DNA from: JBDKVA01 sp039679375
GTDB taxonomy: Bacteria; Bacillota; Clostridia; Acetivibrionales; DTU013
DNA: 64,000 nucleotides
Direction of reading: 5' to 3'
Assembly (NCBI GenBank): GCA_039679375.1
Contig: JBDKVA010000027.1
Coordinates: forward strand, 1-64,000
Positions 32,830 to 40,394 of this stretch are shown here, piece after piece; position 1 is the stretch's first letter; every line of letters begins with the position of its first letter. Both the position numbers and the translations under genes were made by a program. The notes beneath the pieces are model-generated. The model had not been told where the DNA came from and searched no databases. It worked only from the letters and a program-made list of their open reading frames with translations.

Positions 32830-33699
32830 TTATGGCCATATCTCTTTTGGATTTACACCAAATACCTGCACAACCTCCAGGCATGGGCTGTTGGCAATAT
32901 CTTTTGGTGTTACAAAAATACCGCCGTCTGAATCCAGATCGTACCGGTACAGGCGAAAGGCTTCCCAGATAAGATGGGAGCAGTGTGTCCCTGTTATCTT
33001 CCCTTCTTTTTTGAACTTGGGATTTAATATCCCCACTGTAAGATCGTAGGGAATGCCATTTAAATGATAAAGCGCATATTGTGCAATTTCATCCAATAAT
33101 TGGAGGGAAGCGCCTTTTAGCCTAAGAAGGACGAAATTGGGGTAATTTGTCCATTTATCTATGCCCTGTATGCAGGAATTTGTGCCAAGAACTACGGATT
33201 CCAGCGTCAAACCCTTTTCTGCATCAACGATCAATGCGGCATGCCCGTTCCTCCATCCATATGTATGCGAGGATTTTGTGATCAAAATATAACCGTTATG
33301 CAGCGGCGCCATCTGGGTGCCGTTTATGTAGCGGCCGTTTTGATCCACCACGGATTCTTCGCTGGAAATGGGGCTGTTTTTTTCACATACATATTGTATA
33401 TCCGAAAAAAGGTTTTCCTGGAAACGCAAGAGGAGCTGTGCAAAATCAGGCGAGCTTTTTCTTAATTCTTCCACTGCGGATCGGGCAAGGCCGGTTTGCC
33501 GGAATAGAAGTTCATAATCCACATTTTCAGGCTGTGTCTTTGACAGGACAGGAAGAATATTTTCTTTCGGGTAATCCGGTGCAATATGTGCATAAGGCTC
33601 AGTCAGAGAAGTAGAGACGGCAAGGAGGCCGGTGACCAGCAGAGCAGCAGCTGTAAAATAAAGAACGGTTCTCGAAAATCTCCTTTTTACAAATTTCAA
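32830..33699 (-). CDS. YiiX/NlpC-P60-like permuted papain-fold hydrolase
   Basis: The product has 289 residues and an N-terminal membrane anchor or signal peptide (about 10-30). In the C-terminal half, NGHAALIVDAEKGLTLES gives a conserved His and GTHCSHLIWEAFRLYRYDLD a Cys-His motif. That order (His before Cys) is the one found in circularly permuted papain-like YiiX/YebB proteins, which act as amidases or thioesterases at the cell envelope. The catalytic Cys is probably the one in THCSH. The start is TTG 33699 with AGGAGG 9 bases upstream. It is divergent from mtnA. Confidence 0.72.
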   Translation of the reverse strand: MKFVKRRFSRTVLYFTAAALLVTGLLAVSTSLTEPYAHIAPDYPKENILPVLSKTQPENVDYELLFRQTGLARSAVEELRKSSPDFAQLLLRFQENLFSDIQYVCEKNSPISSEESVVDQNGRYINGTQMAPLHNGYILITKSSHTYGWRNGHAALIVDAEKGLTLESVVLGTNSCIQGIDKWTNYPNFVLLRLKGASLQLLDEIAQYALYHLNGIPYDLTVGILNPKFKKEGKITGTHCSHLIWEAFRLYRYDLDSDGGIFVTPKDIANSPCLEVVQVFGVNPKEIWP

Positions 33700-33788
33700 T
33701 ATACACAGCCTCCTGCATCGTATCCATATGGTATAATTGTGTTATAGTATTGCAAATTATGGAACAAAATAACCGGGGAGGGTTTATA

Positions 33789-34883
33789 TTGCCAAATATA
33801 ACGACGACACCAACCGTTGCACTCGATGAAGAGCGATGTGAGCTGGTCATCATAGACCAGACAAGGCTGCCCAATGATACTGTCCTTTTGCAGCTTTGCA
33901 CACCGGAGGAAATATATGATGCCATCAAGAGGCTTGCTGTGCGTGGCGCACCGGCTATCGGCGTAGCGGCTGCAATAGGGGTCTATGTCGTCAGCGAACG
34001 CTTGAAAGAGGAAGATCCCGCCCGGTTTGCAAAACTTTTTCATGACGCTAAGGAATATCTGGCTTCCTCGCGCCCTACCGCAGTCAATCTTTCCTGGTCG
34101 CTTGACAGAATGGAAGAGGTTGTAAAGGAAAATACGGCGCTTGCCGAAAAAAATAATAATAAGCTGTCAGTCAGGGAAATCAAGAGATTGCTGCATGATA
34201 AGGCGCTTGAAATATTGAATGAAGATATAGCTGTCTGCAGAAAACTCGGTGAATATGGACTTACACTGATCAAGGACGGCGACGCGATATTGACGCATTG
34301 CAATGCCGGTCAGCTTGCCGCCGTGAAATACGGGACGGCACTGTCGCCGATCTATGTGGGAGCGGAACGGGGGATGAAGTTCAAGGTATACTGCGATGAA
34401 ACAAGGCCGCTATTGCAGGGTGCCAGGCTTACTGCATATGAGATGTCTTCGATCGGGATGGATACGACTGTTTTATGCGATGACATGGCGGCATCCGTTA
34501 TGGAGAAGGGACTTATCCGGGCGGTGTTTACCGGCTGTGACCGTGTAGCTGCAAACGGAGACACGGCCAATAAGATAGGCACGATGAACGTTGCCATACT
34601 TGCCAGGTATTTTAACATACCGTTTTATGTATTTGCACCCTCTTCAACGATCGATTTGAAATGCAAAAACGGCCCGGAGATCAATATAGAAAACCGCGAT
34701 CCCTCCGAGGTCAGCGAAATGCATTATAAAAGAAGAATGACGCCGGAGAGCGTAAATATATTCAATCCCGCATTCGATGTGACGAAAGCGGATCTGATCA
34801 CGGCCTTTGTTACTGAATTTGGCATAATCAGACCGCCGTATGTTTTTGCATTTGAACGGATAAAAACGGAGTGTGAAAAGTAA
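33789..34883 (+). CDS. mtnA: S-methyl-5-thioribose-1-phosphate isomerase
   Basis: MtnA isomerises 5-methylthioribose-1-phosphate to the ribulose form in methionine salvage, and also acts on 5-deoxyribose-1-phosphate in some bacteria. The eIF2B-like fold shows the catalytic Cys171 in THCNAGQLA and Asp251 in TGCDRVAANGDTANKIGT, plus the N-terminal RGAPAIGVAAA loop. TTG 33789 is chosen because GGGGAGGG ends 6 bases before it; a TTG at 33750 would add 13 residues without a ribosome site. The resulting 364 residues are close to family length. Its stop overlaps the start of the aldolase gene by one base, so the two act together. Confidence 0.92.
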   Translation: MPNITTTPTVALDEERCELVIIDQTRLPNDTVLLQLCTPEEIYDAIKRLAVRGAPAIGVAAAIGVYVVSERLKEEDPARFAKLFHDAKEYLASSRPTAVNLSWSLDRMEEVVKENTALAEKNNNKLSVREIKRLLHDKALEILNEDIAVCRKLGEYGLTLIKDGDAILTHCNAGQLAAVKYGTALSPIYVGAERGMKFKVYCDETRPLLQGARLTAYEMSSIGMDTTVLCDDMAASVMEKGLIRAVFTGCDRVAANGDTANKIGTMNVAILARYFNIPFYVFAPSSTIDLKCKNGPEINIENRDPSEVSEMHYKRRMTPESVNIFNPAFDVTKADLITAFVTEFGIIRPPYVFAFERIKTECEK

Positions 34884-35569
34884 TGAGACGTGAAAACGGG
34901 ACTGATAATTTGAATAAAGTAAGAGATGCAAAAGTTTCAGGCGACGATACCTCGATTAAGGAAGAAATTATTGAGATCGGCAGGCGTATGTACGAAAAGG
35001 GCTATGTCGCAGCAAATGACGGCAATATCAGCGTACGCTCCGGCAACGGTACGATATGGGTGACTCCGACCGGTGTTTCCAAGGGGTATATGATTGAGGA
35101 TATGCTGGTCAGGATGAAATTGGACGGGAGCATCATAGAAGGCACTTGTAAGCCGTCTTCGGAGGTCAAAATGCATCTGCGCGTTTATTGTGAAAATCCT
35201 TCAGTGAATGCGGTCGTACATGCCCATCCGCCTTTTGCGACTGCATTTGCGGCATCAGGGTTATCACTCGGGGAACCGCTATTGTCAGAAACGGTGATGC
35301 TTCTTGGGAATGTACCACTTGTGCAATATTCTGCTCCCGGTACCCAGGAGGTGCCTGACGCCATTGCTCCCTACTGCAATACGCATGTTGCGCTCCTTTT
35401 ATCCAACCACGGCGTGCTGACATGGGGTAGCAGCCTGATGCAGGCATATTTTCGCCTGGAGGAACTGGAGCAAACGGCAAAAATAAACGCTATCAGCAGA
35501 TACATTCTGAAAAGTGAGATACCGCTTACAAAAGAACAGATCGGCAGATTACCGAAGCCGGTGAAATAG
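34883..35569 (+). CDS. class II (FucA-like) aldolase, probable 5-methylthioribulose/5-deoxyribulose-1-phosphate aldolase
   Basis: This zinc aldolase/epimerase-family protein has 228 residues. Visible motifs are NDGNISVR, the catalytic Glu in KPSSEVKMHLRVY, the metal-binding HAHPPFATAFA, and SNHGVLTWG. Coupling to mtnA (one-base overlap) points to the DHAP shunt. There, the isomerised methylthioribulose- or deoxyribulose-1-phosphate is split to dihydroxyacetone phosphate and an aldehyde, instead of being processed by MtnBCD dehydratase/enolase/dioxygenase. MtnB is a member of the same superfamily and cannot be excluded by sequence alone, but no mtnC or mtnD is nearby. Confidence 0.82.
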   Translation: MRRENGTDNLNKVRDAKVSGDDTSIKEEIIEIGRRMYEKGYVAANDGNISVRSGNGTIWVTPTGVSKGYMIEDMLVRMKLDGSIIEGTCKPSSEVKMHLRVYCENPSVNAVVHAHPPFATAFAASGLSLGEPLLSETVMLLGNVPLVQYSAPGTQEVPDAIAPYCNTHVALLLSNHGVLTWGSSLMQAYFRLEELEQTAKINAISRYILKSEIPLTKEQIGRLPKPVK

Positions 35570-35658
35570 GCTTTTCCAATGTTTCCTTTGTGTGTTCAGA
35601 TAGGAAATTATGCCAACTTGCAGAGAATGAGGGAATAGAAGTTTGCATGATCGGCTGA
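35569..35658 (+). pseudogene. C-terminal remnant of a PIN-domain-like gene
   Basis: In a frame different from the aldolase, the segment reads GFSNVSFVCSDRKLCQLAEN, then EGIEVCMIG, and stops. The D-x-x-L-x-x-x-A-x-x-x-G-I pattern is the usual C-terminus of PIN/NYN nuclease domains. No start or upstream part exists. Confidence 0.35.
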
Positions 35659-35683
35659 TACGGAATAACGAAGCTAATCCTCT

Positions 35684-35746
35684 GCCTATGTTGAAAAAGA
35701 AGGCAAAGTACTGTTGTTTGGTGATACATTTGAAATAATGATATAG
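35684..35746 (+). pseudogene. short coding remnant, possibly CooT-like
   Basis: The frame AYVEKEGKVLLFGDTFEIMI followed by a stop is protein-like. It resembles the beginning and end of small CooT-type proteins joined by a deletion. It is too short for a firm assignment. Confidence 0.25.
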
Positions 35747-35777
35747 AGTAATATGACAACTTTTGGAGGAAACCGAT

Positions 35778-37127
35778 ATGAGTCAAATAGCCGCAAATAA
35801 AGAAACTGGTTACAAAAGGAAGAAGTCTGTGCCTAAAAAAATAGCAGTCATATTTTTGGTCTTACTGCTGCTGCCTGTTCTTCTGGCGGGGCTGTTGTAT
35901 CTTTATGTGAATGCAGCGGACTTTGAATATGACGACCACGGACAGGTGGTCTCCCAGGCCGAACCCATGAGCTTTTCGGAGAGGAATTCGTTTGACTCCG
36001 GAAGCATGACGCAGATCATGCGGCTCGATAACGCCGACCTCTATTTTTTATTGAAAGATATCATGCCTGAACTGCATTACAGTGAGGATCTGTACATCAA
36101 TGCCTACCGTATCGCGCTGGAGGACAAAGCAATCTATCTGCAGGGGAAGGCTTATGGAATCAATGTACCGGTCAGGCTCGACATTGATACCGACTGGAAT
36201 GACGGCAAACTTCATTTGAAGGTATGCGATGCATATCTTGGATCATTGTGCATTCCTGTTCCAATCGGATTCATATCGGAAAAACTGGATTTCGGCCTGG
36301 AATATGAGCTGCCCTTTCAGGAAATACCCATGCTTAAGACGGCGAAGGATATTTATATCAAGGACGGTTTTCTTCAAGCAGTTTTTCCTGTTGACAGGAA
36401 CATCGTAATGGAAGGGTTCGGCGCATGGGTCTATCTGAAGCCTGCAACAATCTATATGGCGGAACAGGACGATATGGTTGCGCTAGTATCCGACATTCAA
36501 AGGAATTGGACGAAAGATGGTTATAAAAGTCCGCGGCTTTCCATTTTCATGGAAAAGCTGCAGAAGAATCCCGATGCATATCAGGAACTGAAGGTTAAAA
36601 TGCTGGCAGCTTCGCCTGAGAAATATGCGGAGGCCTATTTTTCCCAAAATTTAATCAAACCCGACATAATGGCACGCTTTTATCCGGGTATTACAAGACA
36701 GGCTGTGGATGAAATGCGAAAGCAGATGTATTATATACAAAATTATGAATTTATAACAAGATATGCATATGACATCGATGAAAAATTTGGAAAAGGAACA
36801 ACTAAAATTCGAAACGGCAAATTTATAAATGCAGCAGATAATTCCGCTATCGAGTTCAGCAGTCTCTTTGGTGAATCACCTGAAGCGCAGAAGGTATTTC
36901 CCGAAGGAACGAAATTCTGCGCCGTATTATGTGAAGGAGCGCAATCGAAGCAGAAAATAGGGAGGCTGAGATACGGCTCTGCAACAGCCGTGCAGTTTAA
37001 AAACGGCCATTGTATGGTGATCTGCAAAAAGGATGGGAGCCTTTATTACAATGAAATCTCTGCAGAGGAATATGAGGATATCGCAAGCGGCAAAACGCCG
37101 GTATATATAGCGCAATTCAACGGCTGA
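35778..37127 (+). CDS. membrane-anchored protein of unknown function
   Basis: The product has 449 residues: a basic cytoplasmic N-terminus, one membrane helix (about 21-44), then a long extracellular part. The first half (LYINAYRIALEDKAIYLQGK; VPVRLDIDTDWNDGKLHLKV) looks like a beta-rich barrel or sandwich, reminiscent of YpmS/DUF2140, but this is weak. The C-terminal half has a separate beta-strand-rich region. ATG 35778 is chosen because GGAGGA lies 7 bases ahead; an in-frame TTG 35763 overlaps that site. It is preceded by 208 bp of gene remnants and has no functional link to its neighbours that I can see. Confidence 0.6.
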   Translation: MSQIAANKETGYKRKKSVPKKIAVIFLVLLLLPVLLAGLLYLYVNAADFEYDDHGQVVSQAEPMSFSERNSFDSGSMTQIMRLDNADLYFLLKDIMPELHYSEDLYINAYRIALEDKAIYLQGKAYGINVPVRLDIDTDWNDGKLHLKVCDAYLGSLCIPVPIGFISEKLDFGLEYELPFQEIPMLKTAKDIYIKDGFLQAVFPVDRNIVMEGFGAWVYLKPATIYMAEQDDMVALVSDIQRNWTKDGYKSPRLSIFMEKLQKNPDAYQELKVKMLAASPEKYAEAYFSQNLIKPDIMARFYPGITRQAVDEMRKQMYYIQNYEFITRYAYDIDEKFGKGTTKIRNGKFINAADNSAIEFSSLFGESPEAQKVFPEGTKFCAVLCEGAQSKQKIGRLRYGSATAVQFKNGHCMVICKKDGSLYYNEISAEEYEDIASGKTPVYIAQFNG

Positions 37128-37139
37128 CCGGTATGTCCC

Positions 37140-37177
37140 CGATGAAGATGCTTCACTTCGTTCAGAATGACAGCCTG
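37140..37177 (+). repeat. short intergenic repeat of the CHSERSE-encoding type
   Basis: The sequence GATGAAGATGCTTCACTTCG with TTCAGAATGACAG is a very common bacterial intergenic element; read on the minus strand it spells CHSERSEASS. It has a small hairpin (GAAGATGCTTC). Only one copy is in this window. Confidence 0.5.
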
Positions 37178-37197
37178 GATAGAACCTAATTTTATGC

Positions 37198-37226
37198 TTG
37201 ACAAGTATTGCTTTTATTGATAACAT
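37198..37226 (+). promoter_or_regulatory. promoter of the T-box transcript
   Basis: TTGACA (37198-37203) and TAACAT (37221-37226) are separated by 17 bases. Transcription would begin about 37233, just before the T-box Stem I. Confidence 0.75.
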
Positions 37227-37242
37227 ACTAGCAAAATTAAGA

Positions 37243-37544
37243 AATGCATGGACAGGGATAACACACGTATATTGCGCTTCAGAGAGCTGTTGGATGGTGG
37301 GAAGCAGTGCGTAAAAGCGATTTGTGACTCACCCTTGAGCAGTCGATCGAAAGCCTGCATAAAGCCTGTAAAGGTTATGGCCGGGTAAGTAGGTTCGGAC
37401 GGGTTTCCCACCGTTATTCGGGAGGGCATTGACCAATAAGGAAAGATGCCGCAGAGTGGGTATGTTACATACCAACTGGAGTGGTACCACGGAAGCTGAA
37501 CGCTTTCGTCTCTGGCAGTAATGCTACGGACGGAAGCTTTTTTA
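37243..37544 (+). promoter_or_regulatory. T-box leader, specifier best read as CUC (leucine), with terminator
   Basis: The leader has the T-box parts in order. Stem I carries the distal AGAGAGCTGTTGGATGGTG element. AGGG (37254-37257) can pair with CCCT (37332-37335) to close its base. The specifier loop ACTCA lies immediately before CCCTTGAGC, placing CTC at 37328-37330 followed by A, as in well-studied T-boxes. The T-box sequence is ACTGGAGTGGTACCACGG (37475-37492). Its UGGU (37482-37485) matches a tRNA ending in ACCA, which fits leucine tRNA (discriminator A). The terminator is GCTTTCGTC (37502-37510) with GACGGAAGC (37529-37537) and a T-run. Uncharged tRNA should switch the gene on. Confidence 0.9.
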
Positions 37545-37583
37545 TTGCATAAAACATTGTATACATATCAGGAGGATTATTTT

Positions 37584-40115
37584 ATGAAAATTGCTTTTTC
37601 AACACTCGGCTGCCCCGATTTCAGCTGGAGCGACATCTATTCCATGGCAAAGGACATCGGCTTTGACGGCATCGAAATCAGAGGATTGGGCAATGAGATC
37701 TTTGCGGTCAATGCCCAGCCTTTTACCGAAGCGCAACTGCCGCAGACACTGAAGAAGCTTTCCGAACTGCGCCTGGAAATTCCTTGCCTGTCGTCGGGTT
37801 GCTGTTTGAAGTTTACTGAAAATGCAGATAAAAACTACGAGGAGATCGTACAATATATCAATCTTGCATCAAGACTTGGCACGCCCTATATACGGGTTCT
37901 TGCCGATCTTGAGCCGGCGCCCGCAGGAGAGGTGGACGACGGAGCCGTCCTTTCAGCCCTGCAAAGGCTCGCGCCGGCAGCAGAGGAGAAGGGCGTGACT
38001 CTCCTGGTGGAAACGAATGGCGTTTATGCCGACACATCCCGCCTTTGCAGGCTGCTTGACCACGTGGCAAGTGATGCGGTGGCAGCGCTCTGGGATTTGC
38101 ACCATCCTTACCGGTATATGGCTGAAAAACCCGGGAAAACGGTGCAGAACCTTGGAGCTTATATCAAGTATGTACACATCAAGGATTCGGTTGTGGAAAA
38201 CGGCAAGACATCCTACCGGATGATGGGAGAAGGGGATTTGCCCATAGACGAAATGATGAATGCGCTTCGTTCGATTAACTATGAGGGCTATGTCTCGCTT
38301 GAATGGGTCAAGCGCTGGGCGTCCGACCTGGATGACGCCGGCGTGGTATTCCCGAACTTTGCAAATTACATGAGCCGCTATACTCAAAGAAATGCAGTCA
38401 AATCCCGTTTGTTTGACAACAATGCCAAAACCGGCAAATATGTATGGGAAAAGGATACGTTGATCGACCTGACTTTTCCCCAGGTGCTTGACCGCATGGC
38501 GGATGAATTTCCAAACCAGTATGCTTTCCGCTATACTACACTGGATTATACCAGAACCTATTCCGAGTTCAGGGACGATGTGGATACATTTGCACGGTCA
38601 CTGATCGCTCTTGGTGTCAGGCCGGGCGACCATGTCGCCATATGGGCGACGAATGTCCCGCAATGGTACATCACATTCTGGGCTACCACTAAAATCGGCG
38701 CGGTGCTCGTCACTGTGAACACAGCCTATAAAATCTATGAGGCGGAGTACCTGCTCCGCCAGTCGGATACTCACACGCTGGTGATGATCGACGGCTATAA
38801 GGATTCCGACTATATCGGCATTATCCGGGAACTCTGCCCCGAGCTGGAAACCGCGGAAGCGGGGAGACCGCTTCACTTAAAACGCCTGCCGTTCCTGCGC
38901 AACATTATAACGGCGGACTCGAGACAGAAGGGCTGTCTGACCTGGGAGGAGGCCGTCAATATGGCCGGCAGAGTCCCGATTGAGGAAGTTTACCGGCGCA
39001 TGCTTTCCATCAACAGGCACGACGTCTGCAACATGCAGTATACCTCCGGCACCACCGGCTTCCCGAAGGGCGTTATGCTTACCCATTACAATGTTGTGAA
39101 TAACGGCAAGAATATAGGCGACTGCATGGATCTTTCCACTGCGGACCGGATGATGATCCAGGTTCCGATGTTCCACTGTTTTGGTATGGTGCTTTCCATG
39201 ACTGCTGCAATGACGCACGGTACGACCATGTCTCCGATGCCGTACTTTTCACCGCGGCTTTCGCTTGACTGCATCAACCGGGAAAAAATAACATGTTTCC
39301 ATGGCGTTCCGACCATGTTTATTGCAATGCTGGAGCACGAGGATTTTCCAAAGACGGATTTCTCATGCATGAGAACCGGTATTATGGCAGGCAGCCCCTG
39401 TCCTGTCAAGGTGATGCAGGATGTGGTCGACAAGATGAACATGAAGGAGATTACGATTGTGTTCGGGCAGACCGAGTCCTCTCCAGGCTGTACTCAAAGC
39501 CGTGTCGATGATTCTGTCGGATTGCGCGTCAATACGGTCGGCCGTGCATTGCCCGGAGTGGAATGCAAGATAGTTGATCCCGAGACCTACAGAGATTTGC
39601 CGGACAATACCGATGGAGAATTTGTAGCGCGCGGCTACAACATCATGAAGGGCTACTACAAGATGCCGGAAGCCACAGCGGCTGCGATCGACGAAAACGG
39701 CTGGCTGCATACAGGCGATCTGGCCAGGCGTGATGAGAACGGGTACTATAAAATAACCGGGCGCATCAAGGACATGATCATCCGCGGCGGCGAGAATATT
39801 TATCCCAAGGAGATCGAGGACTTTATCTATACGCATCCGAAAGTCAAAGATGTTCAGGTGATTGGAGTACCCGACAAGCAGTACGGCGAGGAGATCATGG
39901 CCTGTGTGATCCTGAAGGACGGAGAAGCGTTGACATCGGATGAGCTTAAGGAATATATCCGTTCCCATATGGCAAAGCACAAAACGCCCAGGTATATCGA
40001 TTTTGTCACAGAATTCCCGATGAATGCCGCAGGCAAGATCATGAAATACAAGATGCGGGAGCAGGCTGTTGAAAAGCTTGGTCTGCAGGCGGACAGCCGC
40101 ATTGTTACGGCCTGA
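37584..40115 (+). CDS. fusion of xylose-isomerase-like TIM barrel and AMP-forming acyl-CoA ligase
   Basis: This is an 843-residue two-domain enzyme. Residues 1 to about 280 form a sugar-phosphate isomerase/epimerase-type TIM barrel with candidate metal ligands in LLVETNG, ALWDLHHPY, YVHIKDS and SLEWVKRW. Residues about 290-843 form a complete ANL-superfamily ligase: YTSGTTGFPKGVM (ATP loop), FGQTESSP, GWLHTGDLARRDENGYYKI, GRIKDMIIRGGENIYPKEIE and the catalytic-Lys tail NAAGKIMKYKMRE. The ligase part is most like medium/short-chain fatty-acyl-CoA synthetases. ATG 37584 has AGGAGGA 7 bases ahead; an in-frame ATG at 37521 lies in the T-box terminator and is rejected. T-box control ties it to aminoacyl-tRNA shortage, probably leucine. 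The substrate is unknown. Confidence 0.88.
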   Translation: MKIAFSTLGCPDFSWSDIYSMAKDIGFDGIEIRGLGNEIFAVNAQPFTEAQLPQTLKKLSELRLEIPCLSSGCCLKFTENADKNYEEIVQYINLASRLGTPYIRVLADLEPAPAGEVDDGAVLSALQRLAPAAEEKGVTLLVETNGVYADTSRLCRLLDHVASDAVAALWDLHHPYRYMAEKPGKTVQNLGAYIKYVHIKDSVVENGKTSYRMMGEGDLPIDEMMNALRSINYEGYVSLEWVKRWASDLDDAGVVFPNFANYMSRYTQRNAVKSRLFDNNAKTGKYVWEKDTLIDLTFPQVLDRMADEFPNQYAFRYTTLDYTRTYSEFRDDVDTFARSLIALGVRPGDHVAIWATNVPQWYITFWATTKIGAVLVTVNTAYKIYEAEYLLRQSDTHTLVMIDGYKDSDYIGIIRELCPELETAEAGRPLHLKRLPFLRNIITADSRQKGCLTWEEAVNMAGRVPIEEVYRRMLSINRHDVCNMQYTSGTTGFPKGVMLTHYNVVNNGKNIGDCMDLSTADRMMIQVPMFHCFGMVLSMTAAMTHGTTMSPMPYFSPRLSLDCINREKITCFHGVPTMFIAMLEHEDFPKTDFSCMRTGIMAGSPCPVKVMQDVVDKMNMKEITIVFGQTESSPGCTQSRVDDSVGLRVNTVGRALPGVECKIVDPETYRDLPDNTDGEFVARGYNIMKGYYKMPEATAAAIDENGWLHTGDLARRDENGYYKITGRIKDMIIRGGENIYPKEIEDFIYTHPKVKDVQVIGVPDKQYGEEIMACVILKDGEALTSDELKEYIRSHMAKHKTPRYIDFVTEFPMNAAGKIMKYKMREQAVEKLGLQADSRIVTA

Positions 40116-40138
40116 TGGGGCATAGCGAAGTCTTGCTC

Positions 40139-40173
40139 AAAAATCGAAGGAGCTCGATGCCCCTTCGATTTTT
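40139..40173 (+). terminator. intrinsic terminator of the T-box operon
   Basis: AAAAATCGAAGG (40139-40150) pairs perfectly with CCTTCGATTTTT (40162-40173). The 12-bp stem ends in the T-run, so the T-box transcript holds this single gene. Confidence 0.9.
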
Positions 40174-40196
40174 ATTGTTTCAGCTCTCAAATATAA

Positions 40197-40346
40197 GGTA
40201 TAATATATCCGTCGAAAACTGAAATGCGGATACATTATACCGCTCCGCGGGAATTAGCCGCCCGCGCGAAATTTTCGGCCAAAGAGCGTGGCGCCGAAAC
40301 GCGCATGGGCAATTATACCATGATTTCTGCGGAAATCATGGTATAA
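40197..40346. other. structured GC-rich intergenic element between two inverted repeats
   Basis: The left hairpin has arms GGTATAATATATCC (40197-40210) and GGATACATTATACC (40228-40241), with one mismatch. The right hairpin has arms TTATACCATGATTTC (40313-40327) and GAAATCATGGTATAA (40332-40346), perfect, with loop TGCG. Between them is about 70 bp of unusually GC-rich DNA. The right arm carries TATAAT (40342-40347), a possible -10 box for the calcium-type ATPase. It may be a small mobile element, a structured RNA or an operator pair. Confidence 0.6.
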
Positions 40347-40394
40347 TATAAAGAATGGTTATATCAGGAATTAATTTTGAAAGGGAAATGTCCG

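Noticed and set aside
37328..37330. Reading the T-box specifier as GAC (Asp) or ACT (Thr)
   Set aside because: GAC would leave TCA between specifier and stem, and tRNA(Asp) has discriminator G, which does not match UGGU. ACT is one base out of the usual register, where the specifier is followed by a single A before the closing helix.
37521..37583. Upstream ATG start for the TIM-barrel/ligase fusion
   Set aside because: This ATG lies in the T-box terminator loop. The ATG at 37584 has an ideal AGGAGGA site and begins the fold (KIAFSTLGCP).
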